In this document: positions 35,950 to 44,524 of the stretch, one piece after another
Layout of the letters: every line of letters begins with the position of its first letter
How positions within the stretch are numbered: position 1 is the first letter of the stretch
Source: Planctomycetota bacterium
GTDB taxonomy: Bacteria > Planctomycetota > UBA11346
NCBI GenBank assembly: GCA_016745075.1
Contig: JADGDD010000001.1
Coordinates: 1,117,125 to 1,181,124, forward strand
Direction: 5' to 3'
DNA length: 64,000 bases
Program-made: the position numbers and the translations under genes
Notes under the pieces: model-generated
The model's input: the letters and a program-made list of their open reading frames with translations, nothing else
Databases searched by the model: none
Told to the model about the DNA's origin: nothing

Positions 35950-37317
35950 TTACTCCAAGTAATAATCACCACACACAGTCGTGAGGCGATTATCCCATTT
36001 GTGTTGAAATTGTTTTTTCGTGGCGGCAAAAAGCGGACTTATTTCAATATGCTGACCTGCTTGCAACTCTACTGTTACACCTGTACTTGCGAGCCAACGA
36101 CCGTAGAGATCACTTGCGAGTTGTTGAGCACTCTGAGCACTGTCTATACCAGTTGGGTTTTTGACTGGAGCAAATTCATCATCACGATCAATCACAAGGC
36201 CAACACTCTGTTCGGCTTCTGATACGAGATCAAAAATAAAGCGTTCATTTTTCCAGCCAATGACTTCTGTTATACCAGCCGCTGTCCACGCTTTGAGCGG
36301 CTTTTGGGAACGGTGTAAAGGCAACGTAAATTGTTTATCGGCTAAGCGACGGAAGAAACCAACGCTCCAGCAATGCATAGCTGGGGAACCCCAACGATAA
36401 ATCAACGAGCCATCATCATACGTCAGTCGTGTTTCTTCTTCTGTTAACTCTGTGTATTCGATAATGTGATCACGACCTGCAATTTTTACCAGATGTCCAA
36501 CACGCTCATCGGGATCCGCTTTTTCAAGAACTTTAGTAATAACATCGGTATTCTCTACAACAGCAACGCCAACTAATTCTGGATCGTCAACTGGCACTAA
36601 AATATTATCAACCTGAATATAAACAATCTGCTGAATACCCCGCGCTTCTAATTCATCCAAAGTGCCAGAGGCAACCAGTGCCGTATGACAGCCACCGTGG
36701 CCATCTGGGTTTTCCAATAATTGACCGGGACCAGCTAACAAGGCTTTGCCATTTTCATCAATGCTTGGCACCATACTTTGCGAGAAAAATAAAACCTGAT
36801 CAGCAGCTAAACCAAAGTTATCATTAACCGCAAAATACTCGCGGGTTTCGCTATCAGTTGCTGGGCTCGTCATCACTGCAAACGGGACCGCTTTCTGAAC
36901 CCGCTGAGACAAAGCCAATACTTTTTCTGCCTGTACTTGGTAAATACTCTTGCCCGAGTGCGCACCAATTTCATAACACCCTTTTGGTCCAGAAAAACCA
37001 AGACGAGAACCTTGACCCCCTGCTACCATTAACACAGCAACTTGGCCTGCTGCATAGGCAACTTCACCAGCGGCAATAAACTCATCTGCACGCTCTGTCC
37101 GTTCTGTTAATTGTATAACCCGACTTGGGCCAACAGTTGTATCCGCATCAGTGCTGCTATCAGCAACTTCAACTGGGCACTGCAATTCTTCCCAATCTAC
37201 TTTGGCTAGGCGAGCGATAAAAGCATCGCGCTGCTCTGCACTAAGGCTTTCTATATCTGTAAGTACGTGTTCTTGGCCATGTGCGGCCAATTGTTCGGCT
37301 ATATCGAACGCATCCAT
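35950..37317 (-). CDS. UTP--sugar-1-phosphate uridylyltransferase, UDPGP/UAP family
   Basis: Makes a UDP-sugar from UTP and a sugar 1-phosphate, most likely UDP-GlcNAc/GalNAc or UDP-glucose. The nucleotide-binding motif MVAGGQGSRLGFSGPKG lies at about 97-113, and YIQVDNILVPVDDPELVG holds the metal site. This is the eukaryote-like AGX/UAP type, found in some PVC bacteria, not GlmU or GalU. The start at 37317 has GGGAG upstream; a longer frame from 37368 lacks support. It is followed by truD after 2 nt. Confidence 0.88.
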   Translation of the reverse strand: MDAFDIAEQLAAHGQEHVLTDIESLSAEQRDAFIARLAKVDWEELQCPVEVADSSTDADTTVGPSRVIQLTERTERADEFIAAGEVAYAAGQVAVLMVAGGQGSRLGFSGPKGCYEIGAHSGKSIYQVQAEKVLALSQRVQKAVPFAVMTSPATDSETREYFAVNDNFGLAADQVLFFSQSMVPSIDENGKALLAGPGQLLENPDGHGGCHTALVASGTLDELEARGIQQIVYIQVDNILVPVDDPELVGVAVVENTDVITKVLEKADPDERVGHLVKIAGRDHIIEYTELTEEETRLTYDDGSLIYRWGSPAMHCWSVGFFRRLADKQFTLPLHRSQKPLKAWTAAGITEVIGWKNERFIFDLVSEAEQSVGLVIDRDDEFAPVKNPTGIDSAQSAQQLASDLYGRWLASTGVTVELQAGQHIEISPLFAATKKQFQHKWDNRLTTVCGDYYLE

Positions 37318-37424
37318 GTGATTATCTCCCGTAAAGGTGCTGCTCAAAACCTCGTCCGAGTCGGGCAAGGTTTTGAGAGGTACCTATATCCGCGTAAGCC
37401 TCTCAGGCGGAAAAAAATGGCAAG

Positions 37425-37841
37425 TTAAGATTCTTCTGTATTTTCCAACTCAGGCTCTGATCGCTTCCCTGGAGCAGAACGACCTGAACCATAGCGAGAA
37501 AGACCGTCCATAAGATCATCAAGAATATTCTCTTCGTTCGGTTCTCCTCTCAATGATAAGGTCAAATTCCACATCATGATGATGTAACAGACAAAACGTA
37601 AGGCCAAAGACCAATACCCAAGAACCTGTACATCAGAAGCGCTATTTATTATATTCTGAGGGTTCGTTATTGCCATTTCCCAAAATGAAAAAATGGGCAC
37701 TAGCACCAGTGATAACATCAAATACCACCACGCCTTATGCAAACGCTTTCGGCCTAGGCCCAAATGGTCCTGCTTATACGTCAGAACCAATAAAACTATG
37801 AGCAGTATGAAGAAATAGAAATCTTCTCTTAATAATTCCAC
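37425..37841 (-). CDS. Three-helix membrane protein, unknown
   Basis: 138 residues with three hydrophobic segments (about 8-20, 39-56 and 76-96) and a charged, Pro/Glu-rich cytosolic tail (residues 100-138). No family recognised. It lies 15 nt downstream of the hemerythrin-like gene on the same strand, so the two are probably one operon. Confidence 0.65.
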   Translation of the reverse strand: MELLREDFYFFILLIVLLVLTYKQDHLGLGRKRLHKAWWYLMLSLVLVPIFSFWEMAITNPQNIINSASDVQVLGYWSLALRFVCYIIMMWNLTLSLRGEPNEENILDDLMDGLSRYGSGRSAPGKRSEPELENTEES

Positions 37842-37856
37842 AGATTGCTTCTCTTT

Positions 37857-38246
37857 CTAATCTAATGTACCGTCTAAAGAACCAACATCGGTAGTCGTAA
37901 AATGCTTGAAGATACAACCTGTTAGCTCCCGAAAGAGCGGAACTTCTACCTGCATAGTCGTAAATGAACTGGTACTAATGAGTCTATTCAACAACATTCT
38001 CATGTTATTATGTTCACGAATATGTTTAGGATCATGCCGGCTAAATACATCCATCACGCGTTCTTCTTCAAAAAAACCAGCCCGCACCAGCTCAACAAAG
38101 TCACGCATGGTTTCGCTCTCTATATAGCCATCCTTTTGGTTCAGTAATTCCATCACACGTTGACTCTCCTGAATAATATATTCACGAAAACCGTCTAATA
38201 CGGGAACCCCGCATGAATAGGTTTGGTACCAATGTGTAAGAGACAC
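37857..38246 (-). CDS. Hemerythrin-like protein with incomplete ligand set
   Basis: A 129-residue four-helix protein aligned by eye with bacteriohemerythrins: W6..GVPVLDGF replaces the W...G...IDxQH start, FFEEERVM matches HFxxEExxM, HIREH (H75, H79) matches HxxxH, and HFTTTD (H115, D120) matches HIxxxD. The His of helix A (here F20) and the His of helix B (here G57) are missing, while E61, H75, H79, H115 and D120 remain. A normal O2-binding diiron site is unlikely; a mononuclear metal site or sensory role is possible. It is followed by a small membrane protein gene. Confidence 0.65.
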   Translation of the reverse strand: MSLTHWYQTYSCGVPVLDGFREYIIQESQRVMELLNQKDGYIESETMRDFVELVRAGFFEEERVMDVFSRHDPKHIREHNNMRMLLNRLISTSSFTTMQVEVPLFRELTGCIFKHFTTTDVGSLDGTLD

Positions 38247-38411
38247 CTCTGCCCACCCTCCCCTGAAAAAAGCATGCGCAGCCTATCTTAGGCAAGAGCG
38301 CTGCAAGTGTTAATATGGTAATTTCAGGTACTATTATCGTAGTATTCTAGGCAAAAACGAGCGTTCCCACCTACTCTTGCATAGAGAACACTCAAGACAG
38401 AATGAGAAGCA

Positions 38412-40595
38412 ATGCGTCTCCTCATTGTTGAATCTCCGAACAAGATCAAGAAACTGCGAGCCTACGTCGATAAAGACATACAGCTAGCCGCTTCAGTTGG
38501 CCATATTCGAGATTTACCCAGCAGTGGATCGCTTGGTATTACCTTTGATGATGGGCATATTGCTCCACATTACATCATTACCAAAGATGATATTGTACGC
38601 AAATTGCAGCAGATGGCGAAGGGCGCAACAGAAATCATCCTCGCCAGTGACCCAGACCGCGAAGGTGAGGCCATTTCATGGCACATCATGCAAGCCCTTG
38701 GCCCTGAACGTAGTTACAAACGAGTTTGCTTCCAATCCATCACAAAAGCTGCCGTACATAAAGCGCTCTCTGAGCCACGCGAACTTGATATGAATATGGT
38801 CAATGCCCAGCAAGCACGTCGTGTACTTGACCGTGTTGTTGGCTGGGTGGTATCACCAGTTCTCCGCCGTGCACTCGGTAAAAGTGCGCGTTCAGCTGGG
38901 CGCGTGCAATCAGTTGCCGTTCGTATTGTTGCTGAACGAGAACTGGAAATACGAAATTTTAATGCCTATGACTACTTTACTATTACCGCAGACCTCGGTG
39001 CAGAAAACCCACCTCCTTTCAAAGCAATCATGCATACGTGGTGCGGAAAACTAGTAAAACAATATTTACGAGACAAAGACAAAGCAGACTCTATTGTTGA
39101 ACGTTGCAAAGCGGGACCATGGACAGTTGATGACATCAACAGTACCGAACAACAACGCCAACCTCCGGCCCCATTTACGACTAGTACCGTACAACAGGCC
39201 GCATCTGTTCAGCTACGTATGAATCCCAAACAGTGTATGGCTGGGCTACAAAAATTATTTGAGGAAGGGCTGATTACCTATCATCGTACCGATAGCACTG
39301 CCCTTTCTCCTGAAGCAGTAACTCTTGCTCGTAACTACATTGGTCAGCATTTTCCAGCCGAATATTTACCTACCAAACCACGCGTTTTCGTAACCAAAAG
39401 CGATAACGCCCAAGAGGCACATGAAGCGATACGACCAACCGAAGCGAAACCTGGCCCAATTCCTGGAGCGGAATCCGCATTATATCAACTCATTTGGGAC
39501 CGATTTATTGCCTGCCAAATGAGTGCAGGCCGTGACCATGTGAGTACCTGTTTAATAAGCACCGCATCTTGTGAAGAAGCGGTCTTCCAAGCCAAAGGCC
39601 GCATGGTTCTCTTTGACGGCTGGCGTAAACTTGGCGAAGATGCCACCAGTGAACAAGAATCAGGTAAAGGCAAAAAGAAGAATGTCAAAAAAGATACACC
39701 CTTACCTCAGATGACTGTTGGTCAAACTCTACACCTTAACGAACTGATAGCGAAGAAAAACAAAACCAAAGCACCTGCACGCTATACTCAGGCAAGTCTT
39801 ATTAAAAAACTAGAAAAAGAAGGGGTTGGCCGCCCTTCAACCTACGCAGCAATCATGAGCACGATCTTGCAGCGTGGCTATATCTTAGAACAGAAACGAA
39901 AACTCCATGCCAGTGATCTTGGTATGCAGGTTTGTGAGTGGCTGCAAAACCATTTTAAAAATAATTTTATTGAAATTCATTACACTGCCGAAATGGAAGA
40001 AACACTCGATAAAATATGTAGAGGTGAAGCACTCTGGGAAAACGCAATCACCGAAGCTTCGCAAGGAATTTTAAACTTAGCCCAACAAGCGGGTCTCAAT
40101 TATGATCCACTCTCCGAAGCTGATATTGATGAGAGTGATATTCCTCCCTGCCCCATCTGTACAAAAGCGATGCGCCGTATTTCTGGACGAAACGGACCCT
40201 TTTATTCCTGCACCGATTACCCGCGATGCAAAGGAACTATGAACATAAACCAAGGCGCAGCCACTGGAACAAGCAGCCAACGACAAGCACCCGAAATAGT
40301 TCCAGGAGAACAGTGTCCTAAATGCGGCGCAGAGATGCGCAAAATTACAGGACGTAATGGCCCGTTCCTCTCCTGCATCACCTATCCAAAGTGCAAAGGA
40401 ACAAAAAATATAGCTGCAAAAGCAAATAGTTATACACCACCGCCACCAGCAATACAAACAAACGCAGAAAACAGCAGCGATCTACCCTGCCCAGAATGCG
40501 GCGGGCCAATGATTACTGCGTCTACACCAAATGGGGCAATATTAAGCTGCGAGGCTTTCCCGCGTTGTCATGGAACACGGGCAATAGAGGGATAA
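38412..40595 (+). CDS. topA: DNA topoisomerase I
   Basis: Type IA topoisomerase that relaxes negative supercoils. Toprim domain with E7 (LLIVESPNKIKK) and SDPDREGE near 79-86; catalytic Tyr290 in GLITYHRTDS; then EAHEAIRPT. The C-terminus carries three four-Cys zinc ribbons (starting CPIC, CPKC and CPEC). Length 727. GAGAAG lies just before the ATG. It is convergent with a degraded TrkH/KtrB gene downstream. Confidence 0.97.
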   Translation: MRLLIVESPNKIKKLRAYVDKDIQLAASVGHIRDLPSSGSLGITFDDGHIAPHYIITKDDIVRKLQQMAKGATEIILASDPDREGEAISWHIMQALGPERSYKRVCFQSITKAAVHKALSEPRELDMNMVNAQQARRVLDRVVGWVVSPVLRRALGKSARSAGRVQSVAVRIVAERELEIRNFNAYDYFTITADLGAENPPPFKAIMHTWCGKLVKQYLRDKDKADSIVERCKAGPWTVDDINSTEQQRQPPAPFTTSTVQQAASVQLRMNPKQCMAGLQKLFEEGLITYHRTDSTALSPEAVTLARNYIGQHFPAEYLPTKPRVFVTKSDNAQEAHEAIRPTEAKPGPIPGAESALYQLIWDRFIACQMSAGRDHVSTCLISTASCEEAVFQAKGRMVLFDGWRKLGEDATSEQESGKGKKKNVKKDTPLPQMTVGQTLHLNELIAKKNKTKAPARYTQASLIKKLEKEGVGRPSTYAAIMSTILQRGYILEQKRKLHASDLGMQVCEWLQNHFKNNFIEIHYTAEMEETLDKICRGEALWENAITEASQGILNLAQQAGLNYDPLSEADIDESDIPPCPICTKAMRRISGRNGPFYSCTDYPRCKGTMNINQGAATGTSSQRQAPEIVPGEQCPKCGAEMRKITGRNGPFLSCITYPKCKGTKNIAAKANSYTPPPPAIQTNAENSSDLPCPECGGPMITASTPNGAILSCEAFPRCHGTRAIEG

Positions 40596-40646
40596 GCAAT
40601 AAACCGATAAACTTGCCTGAAGACGTAAGCGCTCAAGATCACTGTT

Positions 40647-41076
40647 TTATCCATAGCATAATAGAACATTGTTGGCATTAAGGGCACTACCATTTTCCGT
40701 AAATTCGAGAACGGTTAGAGCCACTAATAGAACAAAGCCCATACAGATAACGGTTACCAAAGCTTTACCAACCAACTCAGCAGGAAGTGTACGACGGAAA
40801 CATTCAACTTGCTGTCGTCCACGAGCCCGAGATTCAAGAAGCGCAACCAATACAGCAACCGTACGAACCTTAATGCCACCAGCGATAGACTCCGATAAAC
40901 ATTAGCTGCACCACCACCATTGCTAAGACCAAAATGCCTATGCCACCAGCTTGAATCGCCACGAGAATGATAAGCCGGCCAAGAAAGCTGTAGACATCAT
41001 GCACCGCTAATCCAATTACGCAGGTAGCGGAAGTTGCCATGAAACAAGCTTCTATAAAGGTCTTGCCAATGAATCA
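40647..41076 (-). pseudogene. Degraded TrkH/KtrB potassium transporter subunit
   Basis: Two out-of-frame fragments of a TrkH/KtrB channel lie in the 589-nt gap between topA and the SulP genes. Fragment 1 (41073-40870) reads FIEACFMATSATCVIGLAVHD, then FLGRLIILVAIQAGGIGI, matching the first selectivity-filter region. Fragment 2 (about 40901-40647), in another frame, reads ESIAGGIKVRTVAVLVALLES then FRRTLPAELVGKAL, matching the fourth filter region and C-terminus. The middle of the protein is missing, in-frame stops occur, and no ktrA/trkA gene is near. The remaining gap (41077-41184) is promoter sequence for SulP. Confidence 0.82.
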
Positions 41077-41119
41077 TGTTCAAGAGAGACTGCCACACAA
41101 GATGTCATACCATTATATC

Positions 41120-41150
41120 TTACCGTTGCTGATACGTAAAATCGTATAAT
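41120..41150 (+). promoter_or_regulatory. Candidate promoter of the SulP operon
   Basis: A perfect TATAAT at 41145-41150 lies about 35 nt upstream of the first SulP start. The best -35 (TTACCG, 41120-41125) is weak and 19 nt away. ATACG-N6-CGTAT (41132-41147), a short dyad, overlaps the -10 and could be an operator. Confidence 0.35.
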
Positions 41151-41184
41151 AATTTGTTTCAATTTTATAAGAGAGGAATGCCTT

Positions 41185-42882
41185 ATGGGCCAATCCCACC
41201 CCCACTATCAACCAAGTATTCTGCGATGCCCACCGAAACGAGAAACAGCGTGGGCAGACCTCTTCTCAGGAATTCTTGTTGGGGTGGTAGCGCTTCCACT
41301 TGCTATTGCTTTTGCCATTGCCTCTGGTGCATCACCTGAAGCAGGCCTTGTTACTGGCGTTATTGCCGGCTTATGTATTTCGATTTTTGGCGGATCTCGT
41401 TTTCAGATAGGTGGGCCAACGGGTGCTTTTGTCGGTCTCTGCGCCATGACCATTGCCACCCATGGTTTAGCAGGCTTGGCCCTCGCTACCATAATGGCTG
41501 GTATTTTATTAATTCTACTCGGAGTTCTGCGTTTAGGGTCTGTCGTTCGACTAATACCTGCTCCTGTCGTAACCGGATTCACCAGTGGTATTGCTATTAT
41601 TATCGCATCAACCCAGTTACGCGATAGTCTGGGCCTTAGCCTCTGGCCATCAGAAAACCCAGCACAATTTCATGAGCGTATTCTCGCAACTTGGAATGGC
41701 CTTGCTTCGTGGAATCCATGGTCCTTGGGCCTGTGCCTATCTACAGTCAGCATCATAGTCATACTTCGTCGTTATCTGCCCCGTTGGCCAGGTGCATTAC
41801 TCGCCTTACTTGGCATCAGCCTTATCACCGCATTATTAGACCTTCCTGTCGAAACAATTTCTGATCGTTTTGGCGAGCTGCCTTTAATGATTCCAACCCC
41901 TTCACTCTCCGTTTTCGATGATCTTGGTATTCATAGCTTTAGCGATATCTTTGCAAAAATGTTAGATTTAAGTCAGGTAGCTTTTGCTATTGGTATGCTT
42001 GCAGCAATCGAAAGTCTACTCTCTGCGACTGTTGCCGACAGTATGGGTAAAGATCAACATGATTCGGATTCAGAACTCATTGGCCAAGGCATAGCCAATA
42101 TCCTCACTCCATTTTTTGGAGGGCTTCCGGCAACAGGAGCAATTGCTCGCACCGCGACCAGCATCCGCTCTGGCTCACGCAGCCCCTTAGCAGGCATTGT
42201 TCACGCGCTAACCCTGTTGCTGATTATGTTAGTGGCAACACCACTCGTTGCCTACATACCAATGGCAACATTAGCCGGTGTGCTGTTAGTAGTAGCATGG
42301 TACATGAGTGAAATGCATCACTGGCCGCACATTCTTAAAGCAGGCCGCAGTGATGCCCTACTCTTACCACTCAGCTTTTTCTTAACCGTGTTTATGGATC
42401 TCACCGTTGCCGTAGAGGTTGGGGTCATACTCGGTATGTTCTTCTTTGTTCGACGCTTAAGCCAAGCAGCTCACATTCGCGTATGGCGTGATGATGCCGT
42501 TGAAGCAGACCGGCTATCCTCTAGCGTTGATCCCTCCATCGAAATTTTTGAAATAGACGGCCCCTTCTTCTTTGGCATGTCTGTTCATTTACGAAATTTA
42601 CTCGCAGGCATTGACCCAGAACACCAAATCCTCATCCTACGGATGCGGCGAGTGCCCTTTATTGATGCGACGGCAGCAATGGCACTACGTGACCTTCTCG
42701 ATGATTGCCAGGAGCAAAATAGACAAGTTATTCTCAGCGGCATAACTGATGATTGCCGAGAAGACCTTGAACGACACGATATTCTAAACCGTCTCAAAGA
42801 CGGATGTGTAACATCCAACATCCAAGAAGCGATGATTCAAGCACGCCAACTCAACCTCAAAAATGAAGAGGAACAATCATGA
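41185..42882 (+). CDS. SulP-family anion permease with STAS domain (first of pair)
   Basis: Inner-membrane transporter for sulfate, bicarbonate or other anions. The 565-residue protein has SulP opening ADLFSGILVGVVALPLAIAF, FGGSRFQIGGPTGAF, and PAPVVTGFTSGIAIIIAST. The membrane domain ends near residue 435 and a STAS domain (about 450-555) follows. AGAGGA lies 7 nt before the ATG. The out-of-frame ATG at 41179 was ignored. Its stop overlaps the next SulP gene (ATGA). The QIGGPTGAF variant occurs in bicarbonate-type SulP proteins, but substrate is not settled by sequence. Confidence 0.9.
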   Translation: MGQSHPHYQPSILRCPPKRETAWADLFSGILVGVVALPLAIAFAIASGASPEAGLVTGVIAGLCISIFGGSRFQIGGPTGAFVGLCAMTIATHGLAGLALATIMAGILLILLGVLRLGSVVRLIPAPVVTGFTSGIAIIIASTQLRDSLGLSLWPSENPAQFHERILATWNGLASWNPWSLGLCLSTVSIIVILRRYLPRWPGALLALLGISLITALLDLPVETISDRFGELPLMIPTPSLSVFDDLGIHSFSDIFAKMLDLSQVAFAIGMLAAIESLLSATVADSMGKDQHDSDSELIGQGIANILTPFFGGLPATGAIARTATSIRSGSRSPLAGIVHALTLLLIMLVATPLVAYIPMATLAGVLLVVAWYMSEMHHWPHILKAGRSDALLLPLSFFLTVFMDLTVAVEVGVILGMFFFVRRLSQAAHIRVWRDDAVEADRLSSSVDPSIEIFEIDGPFFFGMSVHLRNLLAGIDPEHQILILRMRRVPFIDATAAMALRDLLDDCQEQNRQVILSGITDDCREDLERHDILNRLKDGCVTSNIQEAMIQARQLNLKNEEEQS

Positions 42883-44510
42883 GTTTACTTACCTTCTCTC
42901 GCAGTGGCTCAGGAATTCGTGCTGATGCTATTGCTGGCATTACTGTTGGCATGGTACTAGTTCCACAAGCCATGGCGTATGCAAGCTTAGCTGGAATGCC
43001 GCCAGTCTATGGGCTCTATGCCGCAACCATTCCCGTTGTTATTGGTGCCTGTTTCGGCCATTGTCCTATCTTAAATACAGGGCCCGTTGCCATGACCTCT
43101 TTATTGACCTTGGCTGCGTTAACGCCTTTGGCAACAGAAGGTAGCGCAGAATATATTGCCCTTGCTGCCTTGCTTGCGCTACTTGTAGGTGCTGTACGCG
43201 TACTAGCAGGATTCTGCAAAGGCTCTTTCCTTGTTGATATCATTAGCCATCCCGTCATGACAGGCTTTTCGGCTGCTGCTGGCATAACCATCGCCTCAAC
43301 CCAAATTCCCAAAATGTTTGGGGTGAATCCCGGCAAAGCAAACCCTGTCTGGAACTCTATCTGTGCCATGATGGACTGGGGGCACATTCATTACCCAAGC
43401 CTCGCCCTTGGCGTAGGTAGCTTACTGGCTATGTTCTTGCTAAAGAAATATACGCCTCGTTTACCCAATATTCTGTTAGTTCTTATTGTTGCAACTTTTG
43501 GCAGTTGGTACTGGGACTTTGCTAGCATTGGTGGCCAAGTTGTTGGCGAAATTCCAAGCGGGCTTCCAAGCATTGCACTCCCTGAAAATGTCTGGCAACA
43601 CAGTATAACCCTTCTACCAAGTGCCGTACTTGTTGCCATTATTGGCTTGCTAGAGGTCATGACCGTAACCAGCTCTTTCAAAGCACAAACCGGCAGAGAC
43701 ACCGACATAGACAAAGAATTAATTGGCCAAGGTCTCGCCAGCGCTGCCGCAGGCTGTTGCAGCGGCTTCCCTGTTTCTGGGAGCCTTTCTCGGTCATCCT
43801 TAACCATGGTCGCGCAAGCGCAAACAGGATTAAGTGCAATTTTCTCCGCCCTCGTTGTTATAGCCACCTTACTCTTTGCAACCCCACTCCTACGGCCCTT
43901 GCCGATGGCTGCATTAGCCGCAGCTATCGTTATGGCAGTTATCGCACTCATTCGCATCGGTGATTTCAAACGCTGCTGGCATATCCGCAAACGCGACGGC
44001 TGCGTTGCCCTATGGACCTTAGTTATCACTATCGCCCTCGCTCCAGATATGGTCATCGGCATGGGAGCTGGCATTGGCTTATCTGTTTTGTTCTTCACCA
44101 TTGAAATGATGCGTCCACGTCTCACCGTATTAAAGAAAGATGCCGAAGGAGCATGGAAGGGAACAGACGATATTCCTACAAATGGTATTTTGCACATCCG
44201 CTTTGATGGTCGCCTTAGCTTCCTAAATGGACGATCTTTTGTCCTGCGCATCCAAAACATCGTGGCTCAGATGGAGACATGCGAAGCCGTACTGATTGAG
44301 AGTAATGGCATTAACGGAATTGATACAACAGGCATCGATCACATAAATGCTCTACGCGCAGGCCTTGAACGACGAAACATCTCTTTAAATATCACCATCC
44401 CGAAAAAACAGGTTATAGAAACCTTGTTCCAAGCTGGCTGTGAAAATCTTATACACCATGATCCTGATGCATGCCACAACAGTCATATAAAACCAGAGCC
44501 AAAACACTAG
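42879..44510 (+). CDS. SulP-family anion permease with STAS domain (second of pair)
   Basis: 543 residues with the classical sulfate permease opening ADAIAGITVGMVLVPQAMAYASLAGMPPVYGLYAA (quoted in part: GMVLVPQAMAYASLAGMPP), the TGPVAMTSLL motif, and HPVMTGFSAAAGITIAST. STAS domain about 435-535 (GINGIDTTGIDHINALR). It is a clear paralogue of the gene just upstream but belongs to a different SulP branch. Overlap of 4 nt makes co-translation nearly certain. Only 14 nt separate its stop from the convergent lon stop. Confidence 0.9.
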   Translation: MSLLTFSRSGSGIRADAIAGITVGMVLVPQAMAYASLAGMPPVYGLYAATIPVVIGACFGHCPILNTGPVAMTSLLTLAALTPLATEGSAEYIALAALLALLVGAVRVLAGFCKGSFLVDIISHPVMTGFSAAAGITIASTQIPKMFGVNPGKANPVWNSICAMMDWGHIHYPSLALGVGSLLAMFLLKKYTPRLPNILLVLIVATFGSWYWDFASIGGQVVGEIPSGLPSIALPENVWQHSITLLPSAVLVAIIGLLEVMTVTSSFKAQTGRDTDIDKELIGQGLASAAAGCCSGFPVSGSLSRSSLTMVAQAQTGLSAIFSALVVIATLLFATPLLRPLPMAALAAAIVMAVIALIRIGDFKRCWHIRKRDGCVALWTLVITIALAPDMVIGMGAGIGLSVLFFTIEMMRPRLTVLKKDAEGAWKGTDDIPTNGILHIRFDGRLSFLNGRSFVLRIQNIVAQMETCEAVLIESNGINGIDTTGIDHINALRAGLERRNISLNITIPKKQVIETLFQAGCENLIHHDPDACHNSHIKPEPKH

Positions 44511-44524
44511 ATTCAACGCAAAGT

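Noticed and set aside
43391-44260. 289-residue minus-strand open frame opposite the second SulP gene
   Set aside because: Antisense shadow of a clear SulP coding region; basic, unfamiliar sequence without a ribosome site.
44511-44524. Expected terminator between the second SulP gene and lon
   Set aside because: Only 14 nt separate the convergent stops and no hairpin is visible; transcripts presumably run into each other.
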